Positions 44,816 to 56,943 of a stretch of DNA of 64,000 nucleotides are shown in pieces (within the stretch, counting starts at the first letter, position 1; each line of letters begins with the position of its first letter). The notes beneath the pieces are model-generated. The model searched no databases. It had not been told where the DNA came from and saw nothing but the letters and a program-made list of their open reading frames with translations. Made by a program: the position numbers and the translations under genes. Source of the DNA: Parietaria judaica (Eukaryota; Streptophyta; Magnoliopsida; Rosales; Urticaceae); contig OX940866.1 in NCBI GenBank assembly GCA_954871525.1, positions 14,097,001 to 14,161,000 on the forward strand, in the 5' to 3' direction.

Positions 44816-45914
44816 GTAATAAATTTGAAAATTACAATTAGGAATGAATTTTGTGACGACAAAAATATTATTACACGAGTTTAATGGAAAATCTTATTTT
44901 GTGCAGGTTCATTAATGTCGGCCTCGGATGGATCATCGAGAGCGTCGCACACTCAAAATTTGGCCAACCATGGTATTCCAACTTTTAAATTATGATTTAT
45001 TGCAATATCAGATTAGGAATTCTTATTTTCTACACAATTTTAATTCTAGTTATTACATAAGTGTAACTTGTAACTACAGTTACAATAGTGTACTAAAGTT
45101 ATACTTATGTAACTGCAGTTATAATCGTGTATCTACAGTTACAATAGTGTACTAAAGTTACACTTATGTAAATGCAGTTACAATATTGTATCTACAGTTA
45201 CACTTATGTAACTGCAGTTACATTATTTCAAAGATGACAATTATATAATAAATTTGAAAATTACAATTGTAACAGGGAAATTTGGTAGGTCCGAATCTTA
45301 TTCATTCACTAGTGAAGATCTAAATGGTAGTTCTTCCAACGCATTTATACACGATGTAGCCGTCGAGCATTTCCCAAAATTGTTTAACGTGGAAAAGGGT
45401 AACATGTTCAAATCGAAGAAGCATTTGCAATACATAATACGCATGATTGCAATCAGAAGAAACTTCTCGTTTACGATTACAAATTCTGATACATGTCGGT
45501 TTGATATCAAATGTTCGAGTGCCGGTTGTACGTGGAAAATGCATTCTTCACCGGACTACAAAGGCTCAACAGCATGGATGATTAAATCATACAATAAAAC
45601 ACACTCATGCTTGAGGACGGTAACCAGTACCAAGCACCCGCATGCAAACGCTGCTGTTGTTAAGGAATGCTTGAAAACAGCGTTTGTTGAAGAAGAGGAA
45701 GTTGAATCCATCGCTCCGAAGAAAATAATCAAGAAGATGCGAAAAGAACATGGAGTAGAAATTAGCTATTATACGGCAAGGAAGGCCAAGGAATTAACTT
45801 TAGATTCCATGCAATGAAGTGCGGAGTATTCGTATGCAATGCTACCTAAGTATGCAAAAGCTTTACAAGCAAAAAAACCTGGTAAAATTACTTACTTTAT
45901 TTTTACTATGATTA

Positions 45915-46050
45915 AATATCATATGTGTAACCAGAATTACTTAGTTGTAATATAAGTTACATAAAGGTAACTGCAGATACCATTAATTACTTTTATGTAA
46001 CTACAACTACATAATAGTAACTGAAGTTTACAGTGTACAATTTATTTACA
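45915..46050. repeat. Palindromic repeats in transposase intron 2
   Basis: GTTAC and GTAAC words in both orientations spaced about every 17-20 bases between exons 2 and 3. Confidence 0.75.
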
Positions 46051-46914
46051 TTTTTTACTAAAATTTTATTGTGTAGGTACCTATACAGTGTTTAGTTCCA
46101 ACAACAAGGGTCGATTCAAGTACTTCTTTCTCAGTTTTGGGGAATCGATCAATGGATGGAGGCATTATAGGCCTGTACTATCCGTACACGGAACGTTTTT
46201 GAAAAACAAGTACAAAGGTACGCTACTTATGGCAGCAGCGATGGATGGCGAAAATCACATATTACCTATCGCATTTTCAATAGTGGATTCAGAGAATAAT
46301 GATTCTTGGCTTTGGTTCTTTAAGCAATTGAAGAATGCTATTGGAGAGCGCGAAGGTTTATTCATCATATCTGACCGCAAAGATTCAATTCCGAAAGCGA
46401 TTACGTCAGTTTATCCAAAAGCTGCTCAAGGTGTATGTAAACAACACTTGTACAAAATTCTTCTAAGCCATTTCAAGAACCCTTCATCATCTGTTTTTCT
46501 TCTCCAAGTGCGCATTGGCATGTACGACAAGAGAATTTGATCATTATATGAAGGAGGTATCGACCATTGATGCACGAATCGAACCGTATTTGCAAGACGT
46601 CGATCCAACCAAGTGGGCAAAATTGTATAACACTCAAAGACGCTACGACATAATGACAACAAATATCTCGGAATGCCTTAATTCAATTCTAAAGGAAGGA
46701 AGAGACCGGCCTATTATTTCATTGGTCGAGTCTTACAGAAAACTCTGTCAAAATTGGTACAATAAACATAGACTAGAAGGAGCTTCGATGCGTATGAGGT
46801 TCACACCACAAGCAGAATTGAAGATGGATGTCCAAGAAGAATTGGCACGAACGTTAATCGTAAGTAATTTCTGTACTTTTTTTTATTCATTAATTATATA
46901 TATAGTTATATTTA

Positions 46915-47105
46915 TATACCACTTTAGTTACACTTCTGTAAATATAGTTACACATAGTTAATTCTAATTACACTTACGGAATAGTAGCTATGTAACTACA
47001 ATTACGCTTATGTAACTACTGTTACTCTTACGTAACTCCAGTTACGCTTATTTAACTACAATTACTTTTACGTAACTCCAGTTACGTAATTATAGTTACC
47101 CCTAG
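46915..47105. repeat. Palindromic repeats in transposase intron 3
   Basis: Repeated AATTACGCTTATGTAACT and variants fill the intron between exons 3 and 4. Confidence 0.8.
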
Positions 47106-47754
47106 CCAAATGACTGTATAATCATTTTAAACGTGAAAATAAATTTGTAAGTTTTTATGCAGGTTGATTCTATAAATGAAAACGAATATGAAGTCACAGA
47201 TAAAGGCTCACAGTATGTTGTTAACCTGAGATGCCATACGTGCACGTGTAATGTTTGGAAAATAGACGATTTTCCGTGTGCTCATGCTATGGCTTCATTT
47301 TGGAAGATTAGGTGTGATCCTAAAGTCTACGTGTCAAGATTTTACACTAGGGAGGCGTATTTAGCCACTTATGCAGGAGGTAATACCTATTTAGTTTAAA
47401 CCATTTTTCATAGAATTTTTCTAACACTTTATATACTGTTATGCAGGAGGCATATATCCAAGTGGTTACGAAGCTTTTTTAGAGAACTTATGTAACACTT
47501 CAAGTGTTTCGGACCCATTATTTCTAGACACTTTAACCCCTGAAGTAAGGAGGTCATTAGGAAGACCGAAGAAAAAAAGAATTCCTTCAAACGGTGAACA
47601 ATACAAGAAGTCACTTCATTATGGAGCATATGGTAAATTAGGCCATAACAAATGTTCTTGCCCTAAGTTTCTGAAATAATTTAATCGTTGTAACATTTTT
47701 GGTAACCACAACAGTGATTATTTCTTTACACTATGACACAAGTTAGAATAATGC

Positions 47755-48680
47755 TACTGACTTTACATTTATGATATATATAGTTACATTTATGATATAT
47801 ACGTTCATTAGAGTTACACTTATGTAAATGGAGTTACACTGTTGTAACTAGAGTTAAACTTATGTAACTGAAGTTACACTTTTGTAACTATAGTTACACT
47901 TATGGAACCGAATTTACAATTTCGTAATTCCAGTTATATATAATTACACTTATGTTACATATAATTATATTAATTGAGTCTCCATCTAACAGTGTGTAGT
48001 AGTAATTTCACGTAATTTGAGTTACATAAAAGAATATAAATTCAATATTTTTGAAAAATAGTGACATTCAATTACTATTTACATAACTAAAATTATGTAA
48101 TTGTAGTTACATTACCGTAATTTCACATATGTAATTAGACTTATAATAATATATGTAATAAGAGTTACACAACGTAACTAGAGTGAAACTTACGTCATTA
48201 GAGTAACACTTTTGTAACTGAAGTTACACTTATGTTATATATAATTATATTAATTGAGTCTCCATCTAAAAGTATGTAGCAGTAATTTTACGTAATTTGA
48301 GTTACATAAAAGAATATAAATTCAATATTTTCAAAAAATAGTGACATACAATTACTAATTACATAACTACAATTATGTAATTTTAGTTACATTACCGTAA
48401 TTTCACATATGTAATTAGACTTATAATTATATATGTAATAAGAGTTAGACAACGTAACTAGAGTTAAACTTATGTCATTAGAGTAACACTTTTGTAACTG
48501 AAGTTACACTTATGTAACTGAAGTTATAGATTCATAATTGTAGTTATATATAATTACACTTATGTTACATATAATTATATTTATTAATTGAGTCTCTATG
48601 TAAAAGTATGTAGCATTAATTTCACATAATTGGGGTTACATAACTGACATACAATTACGATTTGAGAGTTTCAAAAAACA
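47755..48680. repeat. Palindromic repeats between the two convergent genes, with a 280-bp duplication
   Basis: Long block of AGTTACACTTATGTAACT variants. A 280-bp unit is tandemly duplicated: TAATTGAGTCTCCATCTAA lies at 47971 and 48251, and a shorter third copy begins near 48585. Confidence 0.8.
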
Positions 48681-49396
48681 TTTTTTTCAATTAGATTAGC
48701 TTTAATCTCTTAACTATGTAACATCAATTCTGCATGCTTCTGTTCAAACAAATGTAATCCTAGAGTCATAAGAGTTTAAAAAGAAGGAAAAGTAAAGGAG
48801 ACAAATTGGTCAAAGACCGAACGTTCGAACATGTTAATGACTAAAAACTAGATCACACATTATGATTCTTCGCACCCCTTCTTGTAACTCTTCTTTGAAA
48901 TGTCATCAAAGTCGTTTTTTGAACCTTTTCAGCTTCTTCCTACAAATACATGGGGTGTTACTAAAATGACATAAAGTAAATGTCATTACAAATACGTAAT
49001 TCCAGTTACACTTGTGTAACAGAAATTACAATCAGAAATTAAAATTTAAATTGATCACAAGTGTTACCTTTTCAAACATTTGTGTAATGCCAAGACTGAA
49101 ACTAGGAGCCTCATTAGTTTCGTCAACAGGATTGTTATTCACCTACAAATGTAATTACACACAAAATATTAAACTAAATATGATTAAAATAGCACAAAGA
49201 ATTTAAAATACGAATAAGATGACACGTACCTTCTTTGCTTGGTCTGTCGGTTTCTCAAGAGCTGCATTCTCGACAACCTTTTGTTTCTTAGGTAAGTGAG
49301 GGCTCTCATCATCCTACATATATAAATGATAACATAACTAAATAGCTATAATTACAGTAAGTATAACTGGAGTTACAATTAAGTAACTTCACTTAC

Positions 49397-49838
49397 AAAA
49401 ACATTGTTAGCATCAACTTCAGGCTTGGCGGGTTCTCTCGTACTCTTCGTACGAGCTATCTTCGATTTCTTTGTTGGTTTCTTTGTTGGCTCCATGGCTA
49501 CATGCTCCACAACCATTTGTTCCTCGGTTAGGTGCGGTGTCTCAATATCCTACAAAATACAAATGGTGGTAGTTACATAGCCATAGTTGCAGTAAGTGTA
49601 ACTGGAGTTACACTTACGTAACTCCACTTACAATTATGTAAGTGTAGCTAAATAACGAATATAGTGAAAAAATGGATTACAATAGTACCTCTCTCAATTC
49701 TGGTGTATCGTGAAGGTTAGCATCAACTTGAGGCTTGGCGCGAACTCTCGTAGTCTTTGTACCAACATTCTTCGATTTCTTCTTTGGTTTCTTCGTTGGC
49801 TCCATGGTTACATTCTCGGCAACCATTTGTTCTTCGAT
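49397..49838 (-). repeat. Tandemly duplicated exon-intron unit in the DUF1985 gene
   Basis: Exons 49838-49689 and 49549-49397 encode alternate versions of EEQMV-E-V-MEPTKKP-KKSK..TKTTR (second TKSTR). The introns after exons 3 and 4 share ATACAAATGGTGGTAGTTAC. The third, 49313-49230, keeps the PHL..QKVVENAA part. Confidence 0.75.
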
Positions 49839-51219
49839 CTACAAAATACAAATGGTGGTAGTTACATAGCCATAGTTATAATAAGTGTAACTAGAGTTAC
49901 AGTTAGTGTAACTGGAGTTATAGTAACTGTAACTGGAGATACAATTAGATATGGAAATGGTAAATTAGATTAGAATCAGTACCTCTCCTAAATCCGGCGT
50001 ATGTTAAGAGTTAGGAGCATCCTTCTCGTTCAAACCAAGGTGTGACTTTAGCCTTTCCACTTGGTTCTTCAAGAAAAGCACTTGGTTCTTCAAGAAAACT
50101 TGTTCAGCCTTCATCTCATTGTTATCTTCTTTCAATGCTGCTACTTCTTCGCGCAGCTGATCGATTGTGAAAGAAGAGCCTTGTCGTGGAGAGCAAGATT
50201 CTTGAGGAGATTGTCGCGCAGAACTGGATTCTTGAGGAACTTATCTCCGAGAACAATATTCCGGATGAACATGTAGCTGTAATATTAGAAAAACAATAAT
50301 AAGAACTGTATTAATATTCCAAGAATAGTGACATGGTTATTATAACTAAATAAAATTGTAAATGAAGTAAAGCAATAAGGAAATACCTCAATGTCATAAA
50401 AAACGGAAGCAATCTTTAGAGAGGAGATTTTACCACCAAGAAAACGCCAATTCAAAACTGATGGACCGACGGTAGAATTCAGCTTCGTGGCGATTTTGGC
50501 TTTGGACCACAATGATATAGCCTCAGCTAAGTAGGCTAAGATTGCAATTGGCATACCACGAAGGTGATAGCCAGTTACATGCTCGTTCTCATTTAAACTA
50601 CGTACAGCCTTTAGCATGTACTTCTTAGTAGTTTCATAAACAATTCTTCCCCACGGATAGCAGTCGAAAGCTGTAGAATGATTGGCTAAATCGATGTGGA
50701 CGTTCTCAATTAGTGTATCCTTTGGCTTGCTGTCGAGGAATGACTCGAAGAAGTAGATATTAGCCATTTGCAACAGCTCATCATCATCCATATCATCCGA
50801 ATCATTAACCAGATCCTCAAATTCACTAATCGCTATTCTTGATGAATCACCAAACCACTTGTCCCTTATTTGTTTCTCGCCGTCGCTGACTGTGGCTGGA
50901 AAGGCGGAACAACTCAAGCCGGTCGTTGCTTGAAACTCCTTCAGCCCAAACTCAATGACTTGGTCATTGAACATGAAGGACATCGACTCACCTTTCCTCT
51001 CCACCATGTGAAAGACAAGGTTATGTCGCAAACGAGATTGAGTATCTTCTTGCTTGAAGTCGAGAAAGTGTCCAAATAAACCATTTCGAAATCTATCTAA
51101 ACAATCTGGCCACGGAGCCAACAGTTCCTCGACGTATTTTACGATACTGAACCACTGATGAGTATTGACCTTGATTCAATGTCTTCGGCTTTCCCATAGA
51201 AAAAGAAACTGCAATAACA

Positions 51220-51422
51220 TAGTTGTAAGTACAATTACATTGTAATTCCAAAATTAAGAAACATATATTAATACAATTATATAATTGGAACTCCAATTAC
51301 ATAAGTATAATTACACTTATGTAACTGGAGTTACAAATACGTAATTACAGTTACCTTTCATTTATGTAATTGCAATTATAAGTATACGTGTAATAAGAGT
51401 TACGCAACGTAACTTGAGTTAC
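51220..51422. repeat. Palindromic repeats in DUF1985 intron 1
   Basis: Variants of AGTTACACTTATGTAACT between the first two exons of the minus-strand gene. Confidence 0.75.
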
Positions 51423-52052
51423 CTCTATTTTATCTTTTTTATCAAATGGGTGTTTTGACTTCAATCTCGGGCTAGAGGACGTCGGCTTCGCTAAACCGCC
51501 ACATCTTTTTGATCTCATACCTACAAGAATTTAAAGGAAACATGATAAGCAAGAAGCAAGATAATCTGAACTCTAGAAACACTAATATACCATGTACCCA
51601 AAAGATCCAACTTCCTTCACACTACATTGGATTCGACATATCAAACACACACGTTTCTGTGAGAGAACAAAGAGAGCGAACATAATAATAAGGATGAAAT
51701 GGTAATACCGAAATGACGAATCGCACATCAGAATAAACAACAACATTGCAATCCAAAAATAGAATCCCAAACCAGAGCCAATTGACATAACAAGCCGGGA
51801 ATGAAAACTCTGAAAAATCTCAGCTAATACCCAATTTCGAACAGAATAACCCAAGCAATGATAAAGCTGAAATTGGAACAATTTCCAAACTAAATGCATC
51901 AATTCACGAAGCAATATAAGAACAGATAAGCAAGAAGCTTCAGATTACTTAAACAACTTCAATCGATTTATATAGCAATAGTAGTCAAATAAATACATCA
52001 GATTCGGAAGTTCTATAATCACCACTTTGAGCACACACTTCAAATACTTCAA

Positions 52053-52450
52053 GGTTAAGCAGAGCTTGAATTGAGTTCCAAACCCTAAAGGAGTGGCTCT
52101 GTAGCAGAAATTAGGGCTCCATGAGAAGCAGTGTACTTGGATGAGCGTAGTTAGGGTTCAGCGGCGATTGCAGAGATTGGAGCGTGAGGATTCATTCTTC
52201 AGCAGAGAATTCGAGCTTGAGGACGATATCTTTAAGAGCCGAGTTTCATGGTTAAGCAGAGCTTGAATTGAGTTCCAAACCCTAAAGGAGTGGCTCTGTA
52301 GCGGAAATTAGGGCTCCATGAGAAGCGGCGTACCTGGATGATCGTAGTTAGGGTTCAGCGGAGATTGCAGAGATTCGAGCGTGGGGATTCAATCTTCAAC
52401 AGAGAATTCGAGCTTGAGGATGCGATCTTCAAGAGCCGAGCTTCAGCGAG
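52053..52450. repeat. 197-bp direct duplication near the right end of the Mutator-like element
   Basis: GGTTAAGCAGAGCTTGAATT begins both copies, at about 52053 and 52250; the two run in parallel with about 5% differences by eye. Confidence 0.85.
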
Positions 52451-52621
52451 AGGAGAGCTTCAGCGATGGTTTCAGCGAAAGCCGAGCGAGCAAGAATGGA
52501 GAGATAGGTGTTAGGGGTATTTTTGGAAGATAATATTTAAAATGAGTATGATTTGGATTAATTAAACCTTGAGTATTTTTTAAAATAATTTGGCTTTAAT
52601 TGAGTATTTTGTCAATAAGCC

Positions 52622-52631
52622 AATAAGATTA
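52622..52631. repeat. Right target duplication of the Mutator-like element
   Basis: AATAAGATTA, pairing with 43759-43768. Confidence 0.75.
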
Positions 52632-53112
52632 TTGGTTTTTATAAGGAAATGAATGGCTGAGTACGTGTATTGTGTTTAATATACACTGTATATATATATA
52701 TGCAATAACTAACCCATAAAAATAGGAACTAAACTTTTATTTATATATATATACACGTGTATCAATACGTGTAACTAACTCAAAGAAATAGAAGCAAATA
52801 AGCTAAAAAATAGAATTAACTAACCAGATAAGGGTTTGATAATACTATCCATTTAATATAGATTTATATATGTATATAAATATATTACTCTTCGTATATC
52901 GTTTTTCACAAAAAAAAAAAAATATTATTGAATATGGAAGCAGCGTACAAATATGTGTAGTATTCAAAAATATTATTATTATTATTACGATATGTTCAAC
53001 CTATAACATGATAATTCTTTGAAAAAGATTAAATTAATAAAAAAAAAGGTTGCTAAGAACGCACATTAATCATAAATAACTACATAATTTGAAACTGAGA
53101 CCAAAAAACTAT
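52632..53112. other. AT-rich stretch before the satellite array
   Basis: Several TA runs and poly-A; no gene seen. Confidence 0.6.
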
Positions 53113-56100
53113 AAAATATGCTTGTTACAAGTGTCGTTACTTTCGATCCAAGTATAGCAATGCAAAAATGGATTACAATAATGAGCTGAATCACAATTCA
53201 ACAAAAAATGTGACATTCTCCTCCAAGTAACCGGTGATCAGATTACTCTTGAAAGTAATCATTTTAACCATCCAGTCAATTATTATTAGATGGCTTTAAG
53301 CGTTCCAACGTAAGATTCCAGTGATATCCAATGTAGTATAGTTTTTATTAAATACTTGGGTCATTACGATACTAATATATATTTTATGCATACAATGTCG
53401 CAACAAGAATACTTTCTTACGCATCGCTAACTAGTGCAACCTTCGGGCTATGTGCGCCTTCGGGCAGCATTTGGGCCATGCGCGTGTTCTGGCCAACGCA
53501 CCTTCAGGCCATGCGCGCCTTCCGGCCCTATGCACATTCGGCCATACGCGCTTCTGGCCATGCACGCCATTAGACCATGCACACTTACGGCCAAGCGCAC
53601 GGTCCAAAGGTACGCATTGTACCACTAGACACGTTCCTCCAAAGAAGGATATGGCATGACATTACGACAACTCTTTCCTATGAATTGTACCTCCACACAA
53701 TGAAATTCGTGATGGCGGTGGAGTTATTACCTAGTAATATTGATGTACTAGTGGCTAGAGTATATAGTATGTTTGTAACATTTGGTTCCAAGTAAAGCAT
53801 TACAAACATGGATTACAATGAGCAGTTGAATAACAAATTCAGCAAAGAATGTGACATTTGCTAAGAAACCGGTGTAATTACTCTCGACGGTAATCATTTT
53901 AACCATCCAATCAATTCTTATTAGATGGCTTTTAGTGTTCCAATGTAGGAATCTAGTTATCTCCAATGTAGTGTAATTTTTATTAACTACTTAGGTCATT
54001 ACGATCATAATATATATTTATTGCATACAATATCTCAACGGGAATAGTTGCTTACGCATTGCTAAGCTAGTGGCACCTTCCGACCATGCGTGCCTTCGGG
54101 TGCGTGCCTTCGGGTATGCACATCTTCTGTCCAAGCAAACCTTTCGGCCACGTTCATATTCGACCATGTGCACCTTCGACCATACTTTCAGACCACACAC
54201 ACTTTCGGCCATGTACACGGTCCTTAGGAGCGCATTATACCATTGGACACGGTCCTCCAAAGCAAGATATGGCTCGACACTAGGGAAACTCTTTCGTATG
54301 AATTACACCTCTACACAATGATATTGTGATGGCATTGGAGTTATTACCTAGTAGTTATTTTGTACTAGTGGCTAGAGTATATAATATTCTTGTAACGTGT
54401 GATGTTACATTTGGTTCCAAGTACAACACTACAAACATGGATTACAATGAGGAGCTGAATCACAATTCAACAAACAATATGACACTCGCTAAGGAACCAA
54501 TTATTAAATTATTCTTGAAGGTAATCATTTTAAACATCAAGTCAATTCTTATTGGATGGCATTTTGCGTTCCAACATAGGAATCCAGTAATTTTCAATAT
54601 ATTACAATTTTTGATAAATACTTGGATCATTACTATAATAATATATTTTATTGCATACAGTAAATGAATGGGAATACTTTCTTACGCATTGCGAAGCTAG
54701 TGGCACCCGCTGACCAATCGTGTCTTCAGGCCATATGCGCATTATGGCCATGAGCGTTTTCGGACATGACCGCCTTCGGCCATGTACACCTTCGGCCATG
54801 CGCATCTACGGACCATGCGATCCTTCGACCATGTGCACGGTCCGAATGTGCGGATTGTACCACTCGACACGTTCCTACAAAGCAAGATATGGGGTAACAC
54901 TACGACAACTCTTTCCTATAGATTGCCCTCCAAACAATGATATTAGTGATGTCGACCAAGTTATTACATAACGAGTGTTGTTACGTTAGATTCCAAGTAC
55001 AACATTGCAAAAATGTATTAAAATGAGGAGCTGAATCACAATTCAGCAAGCAATGTGACATTCTCTAAGGAACCGGTTATCACATTACTCTTTACCATAA
55101 TAATTTTAACTATCTAGTCAATTCTTATAGGTTAGCTTTTGCATTCCAATGTAGGATTCTGGTGATTTCCAATGTAGTACAATTTTTTTATTAAAGACAT
55201 GGATAATTACAATCATAATATATTTTATTGCATACTATTTCTCAACGAGAACAATTGCTAACGCATTACGAAGCTAGTGATATCTTTGAGGCATGCGCGC
55301 CTTTGGGCATCCGCACCTTCGGGCAATTCGCACCTTCAGCCATGCACACCTTCGGACTACGCACATCTTTGGCCATGTGCACGGTCCAAAAGTGTGCATT
55401 GTACCATTGGACCCGGTCCTACAAAGCAAGATATGGTGTGACACTACGGCAACTCTTTCCAATGGATTACACGTCCATACAATGGTATTAGTTATATCGG
55501 CTGACTTATTACCTAGTAATTATGATTTAGTGGCACGAGTATATAGTATGCTTGTAATGAGTGTCGGTATGTTTGGTTCCAAGTACATCATTGAAAAGAT
55601 GGATTATGATGAGGAGCTGAATCACAATCAAGCAAACAATGTGACATTCGCTACGGAACCGATGATAAGATTACTCTTGACGGTAATTATTTTAACCCTC
55701 TAGGCCAATTCTTATTAGATGGCTTTTAGCGTTCCAATATAGGATTCTGGTGATTTCGAATGTTTTATAGCTTTTATTAAATACTCTTATCATTACGATC
55801 ATTATACATTTTATTTTATACTGTATGTCAATGGGAACATTTTCTTTCACATTATTAAGCTAGTGGCACCTTCGGGCTAGGCACGTCTTCGAGTATGAGC
55901 ACCTTTGGGCCATGCGCGTCTCCGGGCTATACGCACATTCCGACATGCGCGCCTTTGGACCATGCGTGCTTTCAGCCAAGTGTACTTTCAAGCTATGCAC
56001 ACCTTCGGACCATCCTTACCTTCTCCTATGCGCACGATTCGAAGGTGCGCATTGTACCACTTTACACGGTCGTACAAAGCAAGATATGGCGTGACACTAC

Positions 56101-56943
56101 GATAACTCTTTCTAATGGATTACACCTCCATGCAATGATACTGGTGATGTCGACCAATTTATTACCCAGTAATTATTATGTACTAGTGGAAAGAGTATAT
56201 AGTACACTTGTAACGAGTGTCGTTACGTTTGTTTCCAAGCACAACATTAAAAAAATGGACTACAATGAGTAGTTGAATCACAATTCAGCAAAGCAATGTG
56301 ACATTCGCTAAGGAACTGATGATCAAATTACTTTTGACAATAATTATTTTAACCATATGGGTTAATTCTTATTGGATGGCTTTTAGCGTTTCAACGTAGG
56401 ATTCCAGTGATTTCCAATGTAGTTCAATTTTTATTAAATACTTGGGTCAATACAATAATAATATATTTTATTGCATACAATATCTTAACGGGAACACTTT
56501 CTTACCCATTAGTAAGCTAGTGGCACCTTCGGGCCATGCGCACCTTTGGGCCTTGTGCGCATTCTGGCCATGCGCACCTTCTGGCATGCACGCCTTCGGC
56601 CATGTTCACCTTTGGGCATGCACACCTTCAGGTAGGCGCACCTTCGGACTATAAGCACCTTCAACCATGCGCACGGTCTGAAAGTGTGCATTGTACCACT
56701 ATACACGGTCATACAAAGTAAGATATGGTGTGTTAATACGACAATTCTTTTTGATGGATTGCACCTCCACTCAATAATATTGGTGATGCCAACCGAGTTA
56801 TTACCTAGTATTTATGTTGTACAAGTGACATGTGTATATAGTATGCTTGTTATGTGTGTCATTACAATTGTTTCCAAGTACATCATTAAAAAAATGAATT
56901 AAAATGCGGAGCTGAATAACTATTGAGCAAATAATGTGACATT
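53113..56943 (+). repeat. Tandem satellite array, ~620-bp monomer
   Basis: Six full or near-full monomers plus partial ends. The anchor CACAATGATATT-GTGATG (or variant) occurs at 53696, 54314, 54933, 55478, 56131 and 56770, giving lengths 618, 619, 545, 653 and 639. Each monomer has an AT-rich half (GGTTCCAAGTACAACATT, GATTACAATGAGGAGCTGAA) and a GC-rich part of TTCGGGCCATGCGCACC-type 17-mers in varying number. Substitutions are many, so the array is old. The right end is cut by copia element E. ORFs across the GC part are products of the 17-mer. Confidence 0.92.

Larger units (their letters stand above)
44915..47679 (+). pseudogene. Mutator-like transposase, five exons
   Basis: Exons 44915-44972, 45276-45881, 46077-46859, 47163-47379 and 47447-47679 join with matching phases at GT-AG sites. 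Exon 2 holds the MuDR-type DNA-binding domain (RFDIKCSSAGCTWKMHSS, then THSC). Exon 3 is the MULE transposase core (GTFLKNKYKGTLLMAAAMD, FIISDRKDSIPKA, TTNISECLNSIL with the catalytic Glu). Exon 4 is the SWIM zinc finger CHTCTCNVWKIDDFPCAH. Exon 5 ends in a zinc knuckle with GKLGHNKCSC whose first Cys is Tyr. Defects: TGA at 45815-45817 inside exon 2, a frameshift near 46495, and the first catalytic Asp replaced by His (SVHGTF). It should be inactive. Confidence 0.88.
48853..51518 (-). pseudogene. DUF1985 protein gene of the Mutator-like element, eight phase-0 exons
   Basis: Minus-strand exons 51518-51423, 51154-50387, 50276-49983, 49838-49689, 49549-49397, 49313-49230, 49142-49068 and 48939-48853 join in phase 0 throughout. 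The first exon starts MRSKRCGGLAKPTSS. The 256-residue second exon carries the DUF1985 domain (LRHNLVFHMVERKGESMSF, EFGLKEFQATTGLSC, then FDCYPWGRIVYE). Exon 3 has a PQES-SPRQ repeat and a coiled coil (LREEVAALKEDNNEMK). Exons 4-6 are Lys-rich and partly duplicated copies of each other. Two TAA codons, 50241-50243 and 50004-50006, interrupt exon 3. No Ulp1-type cysteine protease domain, the usual partner of DUF1985, is visible. Host role unknown. Confidence 0.75.
43769..52621. mobile_element. Mutator-like element (KI/Kaonashi-like) with DUF1985 gene
   Basis: 8,853 bp. The ends read inward GGGGTTATTAGCAAAATACTCAA on the left and a similar inverted sequence on the right, sharing ACAAAATACTCAA-like and TTTTAAAAAA blocks over about 50 bp. 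A 10-bp target duplication with one mismatch suits Mutator-like elements. Contents: a spliced MURA-type transposase (plus) and a spliced DUF1985 gene (minus), convergent. Mutator-like elements carrying DUF1985/Ulp1 genes are known in plants. Both genes have nonsense mutations. Introns and spacers hold a short palindromic repeat. Near the right end a 197-bp segment is duplicated (about 52053 and 52250). Confidence 0.85.

Noticed and set aside
44520..48680. Repeated short palindromes resembling a CRISPR array
   Set aside because: Spacing and unit sequence are irregular, the units run into each other without unique spacers, no cas gene is present, and the genome is a plant nuclear one.
53434..53659. 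ORFs in the satellite GC part (also near 17807, 43230, 54070, 55293, 55895 and 56536)
   Set aside because: They translate the 17-mer minisatellite in several frames at once; the reading frames are not conserved between monomers.
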